This document shows positions 62,247 through 64,000 of a stretch of DNA of 64,000 bases, in pieces. Each line of letters opens with the position of its first letter. Within the stretch, counting starts at the first letter, position 1. A model generated the notes under the pieces. It was not told where the DNA came from. It was given only the letters and a program-made list of their open reading frames with translations, and ran no database searches. The position numbers and the translations under genes are program-made. This DNA comes from Chimonanthus salicifolius (Eukaryota; Streptophyta; Magnoliopsida; Laurales; Calycanthaceae): positions 27,758,869 through 27,822,868 of the forward strand of contig CM023533.1 of the NCBI GenBank assembly GCA_013350335.1, written 5' to 3'.

Positions 62247-62686
62247 ATTTCACCCTGAGCAGGGAAAGGGAGAATTTCAGTTCCCCAACAATCGCTCACT
62301 CGTGCGCAACTGAAGGTCCTCCGATTCATCCATTTCACCTAGCGAATTAAGGGCGAATCTCATTTCCCCCAACAAACTCTCTCCTGTGATCTATTCTGAA
62401 TTTTCTCCCGAAGATCCATTTGAGGTTCCATTTTTCCACTGTTTCCATCCAATCAATTATCCATAGATTCATTCACATCCAGGAATTCGCCGTTTTTTTA
62501 TTCTCCTTTTTATGTTTTCCCATTTTTTGTTCTTATTTCAGCAAATGGACATTATTTTTGTTAATTTTTTTATCTACATAGGCTTCATGGTATTTACTCT
62601 CTGATGTTCGGAGTTTCTTTTGAAGTCTTGCAATTGTAAACTGCTGATTGATGTATTTCTCTGCCCAGGGTTTGAAGTTTGGGAAC

Positions 62687-62813
62687 ATGGCAAAAGAAGA
62701 GGTAAATGGAGATGGAAGAGATGACATGCTAATCGATGAGCGTGTGCCCGAACGGAGCAATGGAAATTCAGTCACTGGTGGATTTAGTCCCGAATATCTG
62801 AAGGTTTATTACG
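62687..62813 (+). CDS. PRIM1: DNA primase small subunit, first coding exon (partial gene)
   Basis: The exon encodes 42 residues, MAKEEVNGDGRDDML to FSPEYLKVYY plus one base, and ends at a GGTAAT donor. The final motif matches the start of the conserved catalytic domain of plant primase small subunits, which continues (from memory) with a GKLFP-type sequence. A CTGCCCAG acceptor at about 62670 suggests a 5' UTR intron. The next exon is not found before 64000, so intron 1 exceeds 1.18 kb and the gene runs off the window. In the cell it makes RNA primers as part of DNA polymerase alpha-primase. The short exon limits certainty. Confidence 0.8.
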
Positions 62814-63052
62814 GTAATATACTACTGTAGAATTTAGCTGTCTCTGTATCTTAGATTTATGCTTCCTGTTAATGGTTCTTCATTAGTTTTTTTTTTTTCC
62901 TTTTTTCTATTTCCATTATCATCTCCATCTGTGCTGCTGAGAACTGCCACTTGTCTTGTTAGCCTTGACCTTGGCGTTTTGTGCTTCTAAGAACTGGTGA
63001 GGTCGGTATAGTTGTTTGGCAGTAGGAAAGGAAACAAAATACTACTTGTTCA

Positions 63053-63605
63053 CAATGCCGGCCCAGAGATTTCAGGGGCCGTAGGTGAACTCTTAAAGAT
63101 TGGCTTTTTATACACTCACAAAAAATAAAATCAAAGCACTTGATTTTAAAAATAATTTGTAAAATTACATATGGCGATGAAAATCTCTCACAAATCTACA
63201 CATTACAGGGAATGGATCTGAATCTGAAAAATTACAGAGAATAGAAAGAAAATAGAGAGAACTTACCGATTTAACGAATGTGGGAGTGGTCGGCCGATCT
63301 GGGAAAAAGACGCGAGAGAGAGCACTGAGAGAGAGGCAGAGTCGCGGAGAGCAGAGAGGAAGCGAGAGGGGGGGGCAAAGAAAATCTATTTTTTTTCTAG
63401 GGTTTTCGGAACTAAAGGGCTGTTGGCGACTTGGCGTGTGTGGCAAAAAATTTACGGGTGTCGGTGTGTTGGCGTGTTTTTTCATTTTCTAGGGTTTTCG
63501 GAAGTCGAACGAGTGGGCATTTTTACTAGGCCTATTTTACTGAGTTTATAGATTTGGGGGCCCTAGGCGGTGGTCCTAGTTCGCCTAAAGACAGAGTCGG
63601 GCCTG
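63053..63605. mobile_element. hAT-like element in primase intron 1 with exon-like interior
   Basis: 553 bp; ends CAATGCCGGCCCAGAG and, reversed, CAGGCCCGACTCTG; flanks CTTGTTCA (63045-63052) and CTGGTTCA (63606-63613) are an 8-bp duplication with one mismatch. The interior has a GA-rich block (63305-63375 plus strand) that, read on the minus strand, is CT-rich and leader-like and ends at a GTAAGT donor (about 63268), suggesting a captured 5' exon. No coding region is seen. Confidence 0.7.
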
Positions 63606-64000
63606 CTGGTTCATCTACATTTTAGTTGGGATGCATTGTTTTTGAATCCTGATTTTTAAACTTTGCAGGAATTTGAAATTTAATGTGTTTGGATGGATCT
63701 CCGTTTTTTTGTTGACAATATAGGACATAGGATTTTCCAAGATTTTACAAACCACCCTGCCCTGTTTGCAGGCATTCCAAGACTGTTAAATAATAAAACA
63801 ACTGCAGCGTTGGGAACTGTAACCACATCACTAAACAACACAAAATGCATCTTTAGGATTTTGTTTATAAAGAAATCCATGTTCCTGTTCCTGTTAAAGT
63901 TCTTGAATATGTCTCCGTGCAGCAGAAAGGGCCTGAACAACTCTACCGGTGAATTGAATGATCAAACATAAGGTCAAAATTTGGGACAATACATTCCCGT

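Noticed and set aside
63693..63971. Second primase exon
   Set aside because: Its translation does not resemble the conserved sequence expected after KVYY, so it was not included in the gene model.

Overview
This window is nuclear DNA of a flowering plant. Every recognisable gene has GT-AG introns (one GC-AG) and plant-specific relatives: a xylem-type papain protease, a PHT1 phosphate transporter, a plant PIRL leucine-rich-repeat protein, an MTV1/tepsin-like adaptor, a polygalacturonase, a plant aminoacylase and the first exon of DNA primase. Introns of up to 5 kb packed with SINEs, LINE tails, LTR relics and many MITEs point to a fairly large, AT-rich genome. A magnoliid or other early-diverging lineage is my guess, not something the sequence proves.

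Layout: 2-358, decayed PPR fragment. 13503-3423 (minus), MTV1-like gene with a gutted gypsy element in its third intron. 18426-20922 (plus), xylem cysteine peptidase. 29142-22370 (minus), PIRL gene, convergent with the protease. 29.3-38.9 kb, gene-free, with MITEs, a long hairpin and a 273-bp tandem duplication. 41212-38957 (minus), PHT1 transporter. 47756-43949 (minus), polygalacturonase. 56550-50238 (minus), aminoacylase-1-like M20 peptidase with a C-terminal RDEL. 56.6-62.2 kb, gene-free apart from an XTH exon fragment. From 62687 (plus), first coding exon of the DNA primase small subunit, preceded by two E2F-like sites.

The genes do not form a pathway or cluster; they are ordinary neighbours. 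I found no bacterial-type operon, CRISPR array or new multi-gene system. The notable signals are: (a) eight single-base insertions, and no deletions, interrupting four otherwise perfectly spliceable conserved genes, which looks more like consensus error than decay; (b) several MITE families with exact or near-exact target-site duplications, some nested in one another; (c) a GC-AG intron in the polygalacturonase; (d) a tepsin-like AP-4-binding motif in the MTV1 homologue; (e) a long near-perfect hairpin at 36 kb.

Exon coordinates were derived by hand from reading frames, splice consensus and remembered family alignments. Family assignments rest on recalled protein similarity; no database search was run.
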